DNA from: Flavobacterium sp. N3904
GTDB taxonomy: Bacteria; Bacteroidota; Bacteroidia; Flavobacteriales; Flavobacteriaceae
NCBI RefSeq assembly: GCF_025947305.1
Contig: NZ_CP110009.1
Coordinates: forward strand, 3,575,501-3,639,500
DNA length: 64,000 nucleotides
Direction: 5' to 3'
In this document: positions 37,838 through 45,361 of the stretch, in pieces
Layout of the letters: every line of letters begins with the position of its first letter
Numbering within the stretch: the first letter of the stretch is position 1
Position numbers and translations under genes: made by a program
The notes under the pieces: generated by a model
Database searches by the model: none
Seen by the model: only the letters and a program-made list of their open reading frames with translations
What the model was told of the DNA's origin: nothing

Positions 37838-38257
37838 ATGAAAACATTAGTTATTTTAGTATTCCTGGCTATCGGTGTCCAAACCAATGCAATGCAAGTT
37901 ATCAAAACAAATGATAACTGTTTCGCTCAGACGATAAAATCAGCAGCTATTGGCAATGGTATTGTAAAAAGAACAAATGGAGAAATTGTTACCACGAAAG
38001 AGACTATGTATCTTGAAATTGATACTGACAAACATACAGTTATAATTGAACTGAATGATATATTATACGATTTAGTACTTTACAGAACAGATAAAAAAGG
38101 AACAATATACGCTGCAACGCTAAATGGCAAACAAATCATAAAGATAAACATCAACCTTAAAACCAATGAAGTCGAAACCTTGATTGGGGATTTAATTTTC
38201 ATCACCTACATTCACCCTAATAATAGCGATTCACGTCCTATTGCAGTTGAGGATTAA
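37838..38257 (+). CDS. Exported protein of unknown function
   Basis: I do not recognise a family. The 139-residue product has a signal peptide (LVILVFLAIGVQTNAMQ) and a mature part of alternating strands (MYLEIDTDKHTVIIELNDI and GKQIIKININLK). The ATG at 37838 is preferred because it starts a clean signal peptide; a TTG six bases earlier is also in frame. A terminator follows directly. Confidence 0.7.
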   Translation: MKTLVILVFLAIGVQTNAMQVIKTNDNCFAQTIKSAAIGNGIVKRTNGEIVTTKETMYLEIDTDKHTVIIELNDILYDLVLYRTDKKGTIYAATLNGKQIIKININLKTNEVETLIGDLIFITYIHPNNSDSRPIAVED

Positions 38258-38290
38258 AATAAGCTACATTTTTTTTAATGCAGCTTATTT
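38257..38290. terminator. Terminator-like hairpin
   Basis: Arms AAATAAGCTACATT and AATGCAGCTTATTT pair over 13 of 14 bp around a T-rich loop, starting at the last base of the preceding stop. Confidence 0.7.
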
Positions 38291-38314
38291 AAATTATTAA
38301 AGAAAACGACCTCC

Positions 38315-38542
38315 TTATTTGGTTTTCATAGGAGGCAAGTCAAATGCTTTTGAATCATGTTCAAAACCATTACGATGCGAACCATCGCAAAAAGGTTTGT
38401 TGGCAGATAATCCACAACGGCAAAGTCCCAATGCTGCTCTACCCTGCAATCCGTAAATATTACCATCCTGATCCATTATTTCGAAATCTCCTTCAATTTT
38501 TATAGATCCGTTGCGATTGATTGTTAATTTTGTCTTACTCAT
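38315..38542 (-). CDS. CDGSH iron-sulfur domain protein
   Basis: The 75-residue protein contains CRCGLSANKPFCDGSH near residues 41-56, an exact CDGSH motif with three Cys and one His to bind a [2Fe-2S] cluster. The rest (LGLCR and SIKIEGDFEIMDQDGN) is a short beta-rich scaffold typical of MitoNEET-like bacterial proteins. A redox or cluster-transfer role is likely; the partner is unknown. Confidence 0.95.
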   Translation of the reverse strand: MSKTKLTINRNGSIKIEGDFEIMDQDGNIYGLQGRAALGLCRCGLSANKPFCDGSHRNGFEHDSKAFDLPPMKTK

Positions 38543-38664
38543 AATACTATTAAATTTTTAGAGGTCAAAGATTGCAAAAATATTTTTATGGTTTTGCATC
38601 GATGTGTATTTTTAGGATTTAAATTCTTATTTACATTAATTCTATTTTATAAAAACGAATTGCA

Positions 38665-39378
38665 ATGAAAATCATAACCTGGAATTGTAATATGGCTTTC
38701 CGGAAAAAAGCAGAATTCGTGTTGGCTCATCAACCTGATATTTTGATCATTCAGGAATGTGAGCATCCAGATAAGCTGAAATTTGACAAAGGAATACCAT
38801 TGCCCTCCGATTTGCTTTGGTACGGAAAAAATCAGCACAAAGGTCTTGGTGTTTTTTCGTACAGCGATTATAGATTTACATTGCTGGATTGCCATAATCC
38901 GAATTTCAAAAACATTTTGCCAATAGCAGTTAGGGGTGGCAAAGTAGATTTTATTTTGTTTGCTGTCTGGGCGAATAATCCCGAAGATAAAGATGGGCAA
39001 TATGTGACCCAAGTGTGGAAGGCAATCCAATATTATGATTTTTTGCTCTCCGATAAAAAGTGCATTTTAATTGGTGATTTCAACAGCAATACCATTTGGG
39101 ACAAGCCCCGAAGAGATGGAAATCATTCTACCGTGGTCAGTATATTGGAATCGAAAAATATATACAGTGCGTATCATAAATTTCACAACCAAATACAGGG
39201 AAAGGAAATGCACGCCACTTTCTCCCTCTATCGCCATGAAGACAAACCCTATCATCTTGATTATTGTTTTGCTTCCAATAAATTTATCGAAGCATTGGAA
39301 AATGTTGAAGTTGGAACCCATACCGATTGGTCAAAATATAGTGATCATCAGCCTTTATTAATCAAATTTGCTTTATAA
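38665..39378 (+). CDS. Endonuclease/exonuclease/phosphatase family protein
   Basis: The 237-residue protein has the EEP catalytic pattern: MKIITWNCNMAFRKKAEF (Asn), LIIQECEHPD (metal-binding Glu), LIGDFNSN (Asp and Asn), LDYCFAS and the closing YSDHQPLLI (Asp-His). All catalytic residues are in place. The family includes nucleases and phosphatases, and this member's substrate is not known. No signal peptide is seen. Confidence 0.9.
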   Translation: MKIITWNCNMAFRKKAEFVLAHQPDILIIQECEHPDKLKFDKGIPLPSDLLWYGKNQHKGLGVFSYSDYRFTLLDCHNPNFKNILPIAVRGGKVDFILFAVWANNPEDKDGQYVTQVWKAIQYYDFLLSDKKCILIGDFNSNTIWDKPRRDGNHSTVVSILESKNIYSAYHKFHNQIQGKEMHATFSLYRHEDKPYHLDYCFASNKFIEALENVEVGTHTDWSKYSDHQPLLIKFAL

Positions 39379-39492
39379 AAACCTAGTCAAAGTATATCAT
39401 AATTTAAAAAAAGCATCTCCAAAATAGAAAGCTGTCACTATATTTTGTAAAAAAATTGATTAAATTTGAGGGGAAACAATTTTATAGTTTAT

Positions 39493-39918
39493 ATGAACAC
39501 AGAAGAACAAATCGCAGATTATATTGGTAGCCAACCTGAACCAAAACGTTGTGATATGGAAGCGTTGCACCAACGCATGCTTCAATTGTTGCCAGCATGT
39601 CAATTGTGGTTCTTGGATGGCAAAAACAGTGAAAATAAAACGGTTTCTAATCCTAATATAGGATATGGGTTTCAAACCATAAAATATGCTGATGGAAAAA
39701 CCAGAGCATTTTATCAAATTGGCATCAGTGCAAACACAACCGGAATTTCTGTCTATATCCTTGGTATCAAAGACAAAACATACTTAGCCCAAACGTATGG
39801 AAAAAACCTAGGCAAAGCGAGCGTGAGTGGCTATTGCATTAAATTCAAAACGCTAAAAGATATAAACATTGATATCCTAGAAGCAGCAATACGCTATGGT
39901 GTTGAGCAGGAACAGTAA
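39493..39918 (+). CDS. DUF1801-type protein
   Basis: The 141-residue protein has the pattern of DUF1801: IADYIGSQPEPKRCDMEALH at the start and GYGFQTIKYADGKTRAFY in the middle, then LGKASVSGYCIKFKTLKDIN. The fold is YdhG-like and the function is unknown. The ATG at 39493 is preferred over 39466, which adds nine unlikely residues. Confidence 0.82.
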   Translation: MNTEEQIADYIGSQPEPKRCDMEALHQRMLQLLPACQLWFLDGKNSENKTVSNPNIGYGFQTIKYADGKTRAFYQIGISANTTGISVYILGIKDKTYLAQTYGKNLGKASVSGYCIKFKTLKDINIDILEAAIRYGVEQEQ

Positions 39919-40013
39919 TTTTCATTACAAGAAATAATCGTTACTTTTCACTGCAATAAAGCTGTCAAATTCAAACACTTCAAAATTAAATTTTGAAAAA
40001 ATATTGAAAAAAA

Positions 40014-40045
40014 TTTGCGAAACCGAATAGTTGCACATATATTTG
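40014..40045 (+). promoter_or_regulatory. Promoter of the ArsR-AHSA1 operon
   Basis: TTTG at 40014-40017 and TATATTTG at 40038-40045 are 20 bp apart, a consensus match. The -7 element lies inside the inverted repeat at 40030-40049. Confidence 0.75.
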
Positions 40046-40049
40046 CAAC
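40030..40049 (+). promoter_or_regulatory. Probable ArsR-family operator
   Basis: A 20-bp inverted repeat, halves GTTGCACATA and TATTTGCAAC, has nine of ten positions paired. It covers the -7 element 30 bases before the arsR-type start, so binding there should block transcription. Confidence 0.65.
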
Positions 40050-40078
40050 CAAAAGGTTTCACATTATAAAACAAATAA

Positions 40079-40405
40079 ATGAGACGAGACATTTTTCAGG
40101 CCATTGCTGACCCAACAAGAAGGGCTATTGTTGCCTTAATTGCATTACAGGCCATGACTCCAAACGCCATTGCTGATAACTTTAACATGACACGACAGGC
40201 AGTGTCAAAACATTTGCGGATACTCACAGAATGCGAGTTAATAAAACAAGAGCATCAAGGCAGAGAAATTTATTACTCCCTTGAAATTGACAAAATGAAA
40301 GAGATTGACAAATGGCTAAACCAATTCAGAGAAATTTGGGAAATCCGTTTTAACCAACTCGACAATGTATTATCAACCCTTAAAAAAAATAAAGATGAAC
40401 ACTAA
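40079..40405 (+). CDS. ArsR-family winged-helix repressor
   Basis: The 108-residue protein has the ArsR pattern: [17 protein letters not shown] at the start, then the recognition helix [20 protein letters not shown] and the wing [11 protein letters not shown]. It lacks the CxC metal-binding motif of the classic ArsR, so it is not a simple arsenic sensor. Members of this subtype are often encoded with AHSA1 proteins. Here the AHSA1 start overlaps its end by 11 bases. The operator on its promoter suggests it represses itself and the AHSA1 gene. Confidence 0.92.
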   Translation: MRRDIFQAIADPTRRAIVALIALQAMTPNAIADNFNMTRQAVSKHLRILTECELIKQEHQGREIYYSLEIDKMKEIDKWLNQFREIWEIRFNQLDNVLSTLKKNKDEH

Positions 40406-40895
40406 TTTATTATTTAATTTTACCGTTGACAAAACAACCAAAACGGTATTTATAAAGAGAGAATTTGCAGCTGAACTTCCGTTGGTATGGGATGCTTTTA
40501 CCAAACCAGAATTATTGGACCAGTGGGTAGCACCAAAACCCTTCATATCCAGAACAAAATATATGGATTTCAAAGTAGGTGGCCGCAGATTTTATGCCAT
40601 GGTAAGCCCCGAAGGTCAAGAGCGATGGGCTATTCAGAAATATACTTCTATTACACCGAAGACCAATTTTAAAATGCATAATGCTTTTGCAGACAAAGAT
40701 GAAAATCCTGAATTGCTGGGTTCTGATTGGGATTTTAGTTTCAGTGAACAAAACGGAATAACAAAATTGAGTTTGACCATTACAAATGAATCCCTTGAAC
40801 GCATGGAAAAAATGATTGAAATGGGCTTTGTAGAAGGGTATAAAATGACTATTGATAATTTAGAAAAATTATTGGACACCTTATCACAAAAATAA
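40395..40895 (+). CDS. SRPBCC (AHSA1-like) protein, partner of the ArsR repressor
   Basis: The 166-residue protein shows the AHSA1 pattern: [20 protein letters not shown] at the start, the core [20 protein letters not shown] and the C-terminal helix [17 protein letters not shown]. The ATG at 40395 overlaps the ArsR gene end by 11 bases, while an earlier frame start at 40365 lies deep in arsR. The ligand is unknown; co-regulation with an ArsR protein suggests response to a small molecule. Confidence 0.92.
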   Translation: MNTNLLFNFTVDKTTKTVFIKREFAAELPLVWDAFTKPELLDQWVAPKPFISRTKYMDFKVGGRRFYAMVSPEGQERWAIQKYTSITPKTNFKMHNAFADKDENPELLGSDWDFSFSEQNGITKLSLTITNESLERMEKMIEMGFVEGYKMTIDNLEKLLDTLSQK

Positions 40896-40941
40896 TTTTC
40901 ACTTTCAACATCTATGGACAAATTAGGCAAAAAGTAAAATT

Positions 40942-41301
40942 ATGGCAACATCAAAAGACTTGATTAAGAAAGCTTATACTGCTTTTAACGAAAGAGACAT
41001 TGAAGAGGCACTTTCGACGATGCAACCAAATGTGCAATGGTCAAAAGCTTGGGAAGGCGGCTATATAAGCGGACATAATGAAATCAAGCAATATTGGACA
41101 AGACAATGGACTGAGATCAATCCGAATGTGGAGCCAGTTGCTTTTAATGAAAGAGAGAATGGGAGTTTGGAAGTTACCGTTCAGCAAAATGTAAAAGACT
41201 TGCAAGGCAATCTAATTTTTGACGGACTGGTAAAACATATTTACACTTTTCGGGACGGATTAATACAAACAATGGACATTGAATTGGTTGAAAATAATTA
41301 A
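40942..41301 (+). CDS. NTF2-like (SnoaL-type) protein
   Basis: The 119-residue protein has the NTF2-like pattern: IKKAYTAFNERDIEEALSTM at the start, VQWSKAWEGGYISGHNEIKQ, and the closing LVKHIYTFRDGLIQTMDIEL. The fold forms a small-molecule pocket and is used by isomerases, cyclases and binding proteins; no substrate can be named. It starts 46 bases after the AHSA1 gene and is probably the third gene of the ArsR operon. Confidence 0.88.
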   Translation: MATSKDLIKKAYTAFNERDIEEALSTMQPNVQWSKAWEGGYISGHNEIKQYWTRQWTEINPNVEPVAFNERENGSLEVTVQQNVKDLQGNLIFDGLVKHIYTFRDGLIQTMDIELVENN

Positions 41302-41369
41302 TCATTTTCTTTTACTCCTATCAACTTCCTGCCTGGGGAATATCTTTTACAAAATTAAAATCAAGCGAT

Positions 41370-41582
41370 ATGAATTTTTTTAAAATCAAAACTAGCTGGT
41401 CAAATGCATAATTTATTCCTTTAAAGCTCTGCATTGCTTCGGCTTACCTTGCTTTAGGAACTTATTTTCATGATTTTTTTGCCAACTATTATATTCCTAT
41501 TATAATAATTTTCGGGATTACAATGATTTGGTCCGTTTACATGTGGCTGCATAAAATGAAAACAGAAAACAGCAGTACTTAA
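41370..41582 (+). pseudogene. Small two-helix membrane protein broken by an in-frame TAA
   Basis: From the ATG at 41370 the frame reads MNFFKIKTSWSNA, then TAA at 41409-41411, then continues without a break through FIPLKLCIASAYLALGTYFH and FGITMIWSVYMWLHKMKTE to a second stop at 41580-41582. The two hydrophobic stretches after the first stop look like a normal small membrane protein. A single codon change (for example GAA or CAA to TAA) would explain it. It lies 68 bases after the NTF2-like gene. Confidence 0.7.
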
Positions 41583-41635
41583 AATTAACAGATCCAAATT
41601 ATGAGGTCCAAAATCTAGCAACTCTTCCCCCAACA

Positions 41636-42030
41636 AAAGCACGCCTACCATTTCTATAGGCACGCCTATCAAAACCATAGGCTCGCCTACCAAAACCATA
41701 GGCACGCCTACCAAAACCATAGGCACGCCTACCAAAACTATAGGCGTGCCTACCAAAACCATAGGCGTGCCTACCTAAACCATAGGCGTGCCTATCAAAA
41801 TCATAGGCGCGCCAACTTAATATTACAGCCCGCCTAAACAATTAAGTGGCGCACCTATCAAAAGCAAAGGCGATGCCTGCCAAATCGATAGGCGCGCCTA
41901 TCAAAATAGTACGCGACGCCTACGGAAATCAATGGCGAGCCTACAAAAACTTAAGGCGGGCCTATCAAAAAAAAAGGTAACGCCTACCAAATCGAGAGGC
42001 GCGCCCTAGTATTATTATGGCGCAGCATTC
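41636..42030. repeat. 21-bp tandem repeat array built on a 12-bp palindrome
   Basis: Units of 21 bp, consensus ATAGGCRYGCCTAYCAAAACC, begin at 41656. Eight successive copies (41656-41823) are nearly identical, with one partial copy before. About ten more, strongly drifted and with small indels, follow to about 42030. Each unit contains TAGGC-RY-GCCTA, which is a perfect palindrome when the middle is CG. Because 21 is a multiple of three, frames stay open across it on both strands, but the drifted half shows no coding constraint. Confidence 0.9.
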
Positions 42031-42159
42031 AACAAAAAAATATTTTTGTTGAATTTGTCTTTTGCAATCAAGAGCTTAATGGATGACCTGACTCACACCC
42101 TGTAACTTTTTCATCAAATTCATTACTAACAAATTAGCAATTAACTTAAAACGGAAACC

Positions 42160-43317
42160 ATGAAAAAGATTTCAAGACGTTCATTTGTAAATAAATTTGG
42201 GATCGGAGTTGGTGCTTCGGTAGTTATGACTGCACTTCCCTCCTTTTTGACACTGCCAGAAAAGCATCAGAAACCATATACCGGAAAAAAAGTAAACATC
42301 GCACTTTGCGGTTTAGGAAATTATGCTGAGGCATTGGCTTACGGAATTCAAGAATCTGATTATTGTACCCTAGCAGGAATCGTTACGGGCACCCCATCAA
42401 AAGCTGAAAAATGGAAAACTCAATACAATATTCCCGAAAAAAACATTTATAACTATCAAAATTTTGATGAAATAAAAAACAATTCCGATATCGATTTGGT
42501 CTATGTTGTTGTGCCAAATGGTTTGCATAAAGATTTTGTAATTCGCTCTGCCAAAGCGGGCAAAAATGTAATCACCGAAAAACCAATGGCCGTATCTGTA
42601 AAAGATTGTGAGGAAATGATCAAAGCATGTAACGATGCTAATGTGCAATTGGCAATAGGCTACCGTTTGCATTATGAGCCTTATCATTTGGAACTTAAAA
42701 GACTCGGGCAGGAAAAAGTTTTCGGGCAGGTGCGTTTTATTGAAGCCGGACTTGGTTATAAAACCTACGATACATTGGATACTAAATCAACTGTTGATAT
42801 AAACAGCCGAGAAGAATGGAGACTCAACAAAAAATTATCTGGCGGAGGCCCGCTAATGGATTTGGGCATTTACTGTATACAAAGCGCACGCTATGTTTTG
42901 GGCGAAGAACCCATTGCTGTTACGGCTCAATTTGGCACAATAAATAACAAAAACAGATTTGTAGAAGTAGAAGAATCGATAACTTGGCAAATGGAATTTC
43001 CGAGTGGTGCTGTCGCTAGTTGCAATACTTCCTGCGGTTTTAATATTGACCGATTTTATGCCACAGCAGACGAGGGATCATTTGAATTAAGCCCAGCACT
43101 AAGCTATGGGCCGTTTGTAGGGAAAACATCAGCCGGAGTCTTGAAGTTTCCAGAAATAAACCAGCAAAAAACACAGCTGGATGAAATTGGCAAATTACTG
43201 TTAGAAAACAAAAAACTGCCCAACCATATCACGGGAGAAGAAGGAATAAAGGATATTAGAGTTATTAATGCTATTTATGAATCGGCCAAAACAGGAAAGA
43301 AAGTGGTATTGAAATAA
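42160..43317 (+). CDS. Tat-exported Gfo/Idh/MocA-family oxidoreductase
   Basis: The 385-residue protein has a Tat signal (SRRSFVNKFGIGVGASVV) and a Rossmann domain beginning VNIALCGLGNYAEALAYGI. VYVVVPNGLHKDFVIRSAKA, then NVITEKPMAVSVKDCEEMI, is the family motif with the catalytic Lys, and GGPLMDLGIYCIQSARYVLG the second conserved stretch. This resembles periplasmic glucose-fructose oxidoreductase-like enzymes that carry bound NADP. A sugar substrate is likely but cannot be named. The gene stands alone after the repeat array. Confidence 0.93.
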   Translation: MKKISRRSFVNKFGIGVGASVVMTALPSFLTLPEKHQKPYTGKKVNIALCGLGNYAEALAYGIQESDYCTLAGIVTGTPSKAEKWKTQYNIPEKNIYNYQNFDEIKNNSDIDLVYVVVPNGLHKDFVIRSAKAGKNVITEKPMAVSVKDCEEMIKACNDANVQLAIGYRLHYEPYHLELKRLGQEKVFGQVRFIEAGLGYKTYDTLDTKSTVDINSREEWRLNKKLSGGGPLMDLGIYCIQSARYVLGEEPIAVTAQFGTINNKNRFVEVEESITWQMEFPSGAVASCNTSCGFNIDRFYATADEGSFELSPALSYGPFVGKTSAGVLKFPEINQQKTQLDEIGKLLLENKKLPNHITGEEGIKDIRVINAIYESAKTGKKVVLK

Positions 43318-43509
43318 AAAAATAAATAAACAGTCTGCATCAAAGAATAGGCATTTACAAAAGTTACATTATTCAATCATCTTACTCCTTATTGGATCAA
43401 GCTCAGACCCACTAATTAAGATTAACTTATTCTTAAGTTAACATTACAGATAATGAATTAAAATATTTTTGCGGAAACTAATAAAACAAAAATTTTATAA
43501 TGAAAAAAA

Positions 43510-44082
43510 ATGTTTCCAATCGTTGCTGCCTTTCTTTTTGCTTTAAATGCAAATAGCCAAACCGAAAACTATGCAACTCTTAAAGTAAAAATTAGCAACC
43601 TCCAAGTTGATTCTTTAGTCATTGTATCCTACAAACAACCTGATTTCAAAAAAGTGATCAAAGTGAATAAAGAAGGAATATTGAAAGACACTTTAAAGAT
43701 AAAAGCTGACAAATATTATATAAGCAATTATTCTAGTTTGTTTCCCAACGGGATATATCTAAATAATGGATATGATTTGAAAATAACCGTTGATAGTAAA
43801 GAACCAGTAAAAACGCTTGCATTTACAGGAAAAGGCGCTATTGAAAACGAATTTGTAAAGACTTTTGCAAAAAACGAAGAAAATTTTGATTACGAATCAC
43901 TTATGCAATTGGAAGAGAAGGAATTCGACAAACAAATTGAGCAAATTCGACTGAATTTGTTTGCTACTCTTGATAAGAAAAAATATGCCTCAGATTTTGT
44001 GGTATACCAAATCGCCTATTTGGACTATTTTATTGATATGAAAACCCAAACGTACAAGACAATTTTGGAGGAGCGAAAATAA
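43510..44082 (+). CDS. Exported protein, truncated relative to DUF4369-thioredoxin proteins, with a probable poly-A frameshift at its start
   Basis: The 190-residue frame resembles the N-terminal part of Bacteroidetes TlpA-type proteins (NNGYDLKITVDSKEP and TLAFTGKGAIENEF), but no thioredoxin domain or CxxC follows. The frame starts with a short signal (FPIVAAFLFALNANSQ) lacking basic residues. An ATG at 43500 followed by Lys codons is out of frame by one base: eight A's lie at 43503-43510, and one fewer A would give MKKMFPIV. I infer an indel in the run, or a sequencing error. Confidence 0.6.
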   Translation: MFPIVAAFLFALNANSQTENYATLKVKISNLQVDSLVIVSYKQPDFKKVIKVNKEGILKDTLKIKADKYYISNYSSLFPNGIYLNNGYDLKITVDSKEPVKTLAFTGKGAIENEFVKTFAKNEENFDYESLMQLEEKEFDKQIEQIRLNLFATLDKKKYASDFVVYQIAYLDYFIDMKTQTYKTILEERK

Positions 44083-44129
44083 GAATAACATTTCTTCGCT
44101 CGACTTTCATAAATATTGCTACAAAACGC

Positions 44130-44174
44130 AAAAGCGATAAAAATCTCTTAGATTTATATCGCTTTTATTTTTTT
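44130..44174 (+). terminator. Terminator
   Basis: AAAGCGATA and TATCGCTTT pair around an AT-rich inner stem, followed by T-rich sequence. Confidence 0.8.
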
Positions 44175-44380
44175 GTAAAATTATATAACGTACAAATGTT
44201 ATTCCCTTTTTTACAAGTAAGCCAAGCATCCAAAAACAAACATGGCCTAAATTCAAAAGATTCTAGGCTTTTCGCAACTGACAAATATGAACAATAAACG
44301 ATACTTATTTTTAGAAAAACTAATTTTATTATAACCAAAATCTATTATATTTACTTTTTAATTATCTAAAACAAAAAAAA

Positions 44381-45112
44381 ATGAAAAAATTAATATTTTT
44401 TTCTTCGCTTATTTTACTTGTAAGTTGCGGCACAAGTATTTCAACCAAATTAGCAAACAAAAATTACCAAAAATTAAACGATGAAAATCAAATAATAGTA
44501 CTAGAAAAAACGGACATATTACCAGATCATTCCGAATTTATTGGTGATGTGAAAATTGGTGATTCTGGATTTACAACGGATTGCGGTTATAATAAAGTGA
44601 TTACAGATGTTACTACAGCCGCCAGAAATGCAGGTGGGAATATAGTTCAAATTACAGAAATTAAAGAACCTAGTTTCTTTGGAAGTACTTGTTATAGAGT
44701 AAAGGCAAAAGTTTATAGAAATCTAAATCCAGAATCATTAGCAATCATTATAAATAGTAAAAATCTAAAAAACAAATCAAGGCTTAGTGATGATAGTGAT
44801 TACGCATTAATTTACTTTTACCGACCAAGTTTAGGAGTTGGGTCTTTATTGGGCTATCAAATTAAAAACACGAACGATTCAATTATAGGTAGAGTAAGAA
44901 ATGGGGAGAAATTTGTTTATAAAACAAAAAAATTCGGGAATCAAAATTTTTATGGCACTCTAGAAACAAAGGAAGGAGTAACAATCAATGTAGAAAAAGG
45001 CAAAGAATATTTTGTGAGATGTGGCGTAACTATGGGAGTCGCAATTGGAAGACCTGAAATAAATATTGTAGAAAACAACATAGGAATAAAAGAATATGAC
45101 AAAATGAATTAA
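44381..45112 (+). CDS. Lipoprotein with DUF2846-like C-terminal part
   Basis: The 243-residue protein has a lipobox (LILLVSCG, Cys near residue 16). Residues 35-125 are a Cys-paired domain (TTDCGYN and FGSTCYRVKAKVY) of unknown family. The C-terminal half, from ALIYFYRPSLGVGSLLGYQI, matches the DUF2846 pattern, a short beta domain found in lipoproteins. It is probably anchored in the outer membrane. A terminator follows. Confidence 0.75.
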   Translation: MKKLIFFSSLILLVSCGTSISTKLANKNYQKLNDENQIIVLEKTDILPDHSEFIGDVKIGDSGFTTDCGYNKVITDVTTAARNAGGNIVQITEIKEPSFFGSTCYRVKAKVYRNLNPESLAIIINSKNLKNKSRLSDDSDYALIYFYRPSLGVGSLLGYQIKNTNDSIIGRVRNGEKFVYKTKKFGNQNFYGTLETKEGVTINVEKGKEYFVRCGVTMGVAIGRPEINIVENNIGIKEYDKMN

Positions 45113-45143
45113 TCTTTAACCAAATTATATAATAAATAGTAAG

Positions 45144-45172
45144 CCCCAAATCAGAAGTATTTGGGGTTTTTT
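45144..45172 (+). terminator. Terminator
   Basis: CCCCAAAT and ATTTGGGG form an 8-bp stem with a 7-base loop, followed by six T. Confidence 0.9.
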
Positions 45173-45361
45173 CTATAAATAAAAGTTCCCTTTTTTTTTA
45201 ACGGTATCCTTAATACAACCAATAAGTCGACTTTTCAAATTACTTTTTTAAAATAATTCCTTTTAGGCTAGAAATCTTGGATTATTTATAAGAACTTTGC
45301 ACGCTTTTTGTGAAAACACAATCTGATAGTTTTTTAGAAATTATAAAATGATCATCAACTG

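Noticed and set aside
41454..41841. Minus-strand frames made of repeats such as VLVGVPM and FGRRAYG
   Set aside because: They exist because the 21-bp unit keeps every frame open. They stop making sense outside the best units, and no start or domain supports them.
41656..42010. Possible CRISPR array
   Set aside because: The units are contiguous 21-bp repeats without unique spacers, and no cas genes are near.
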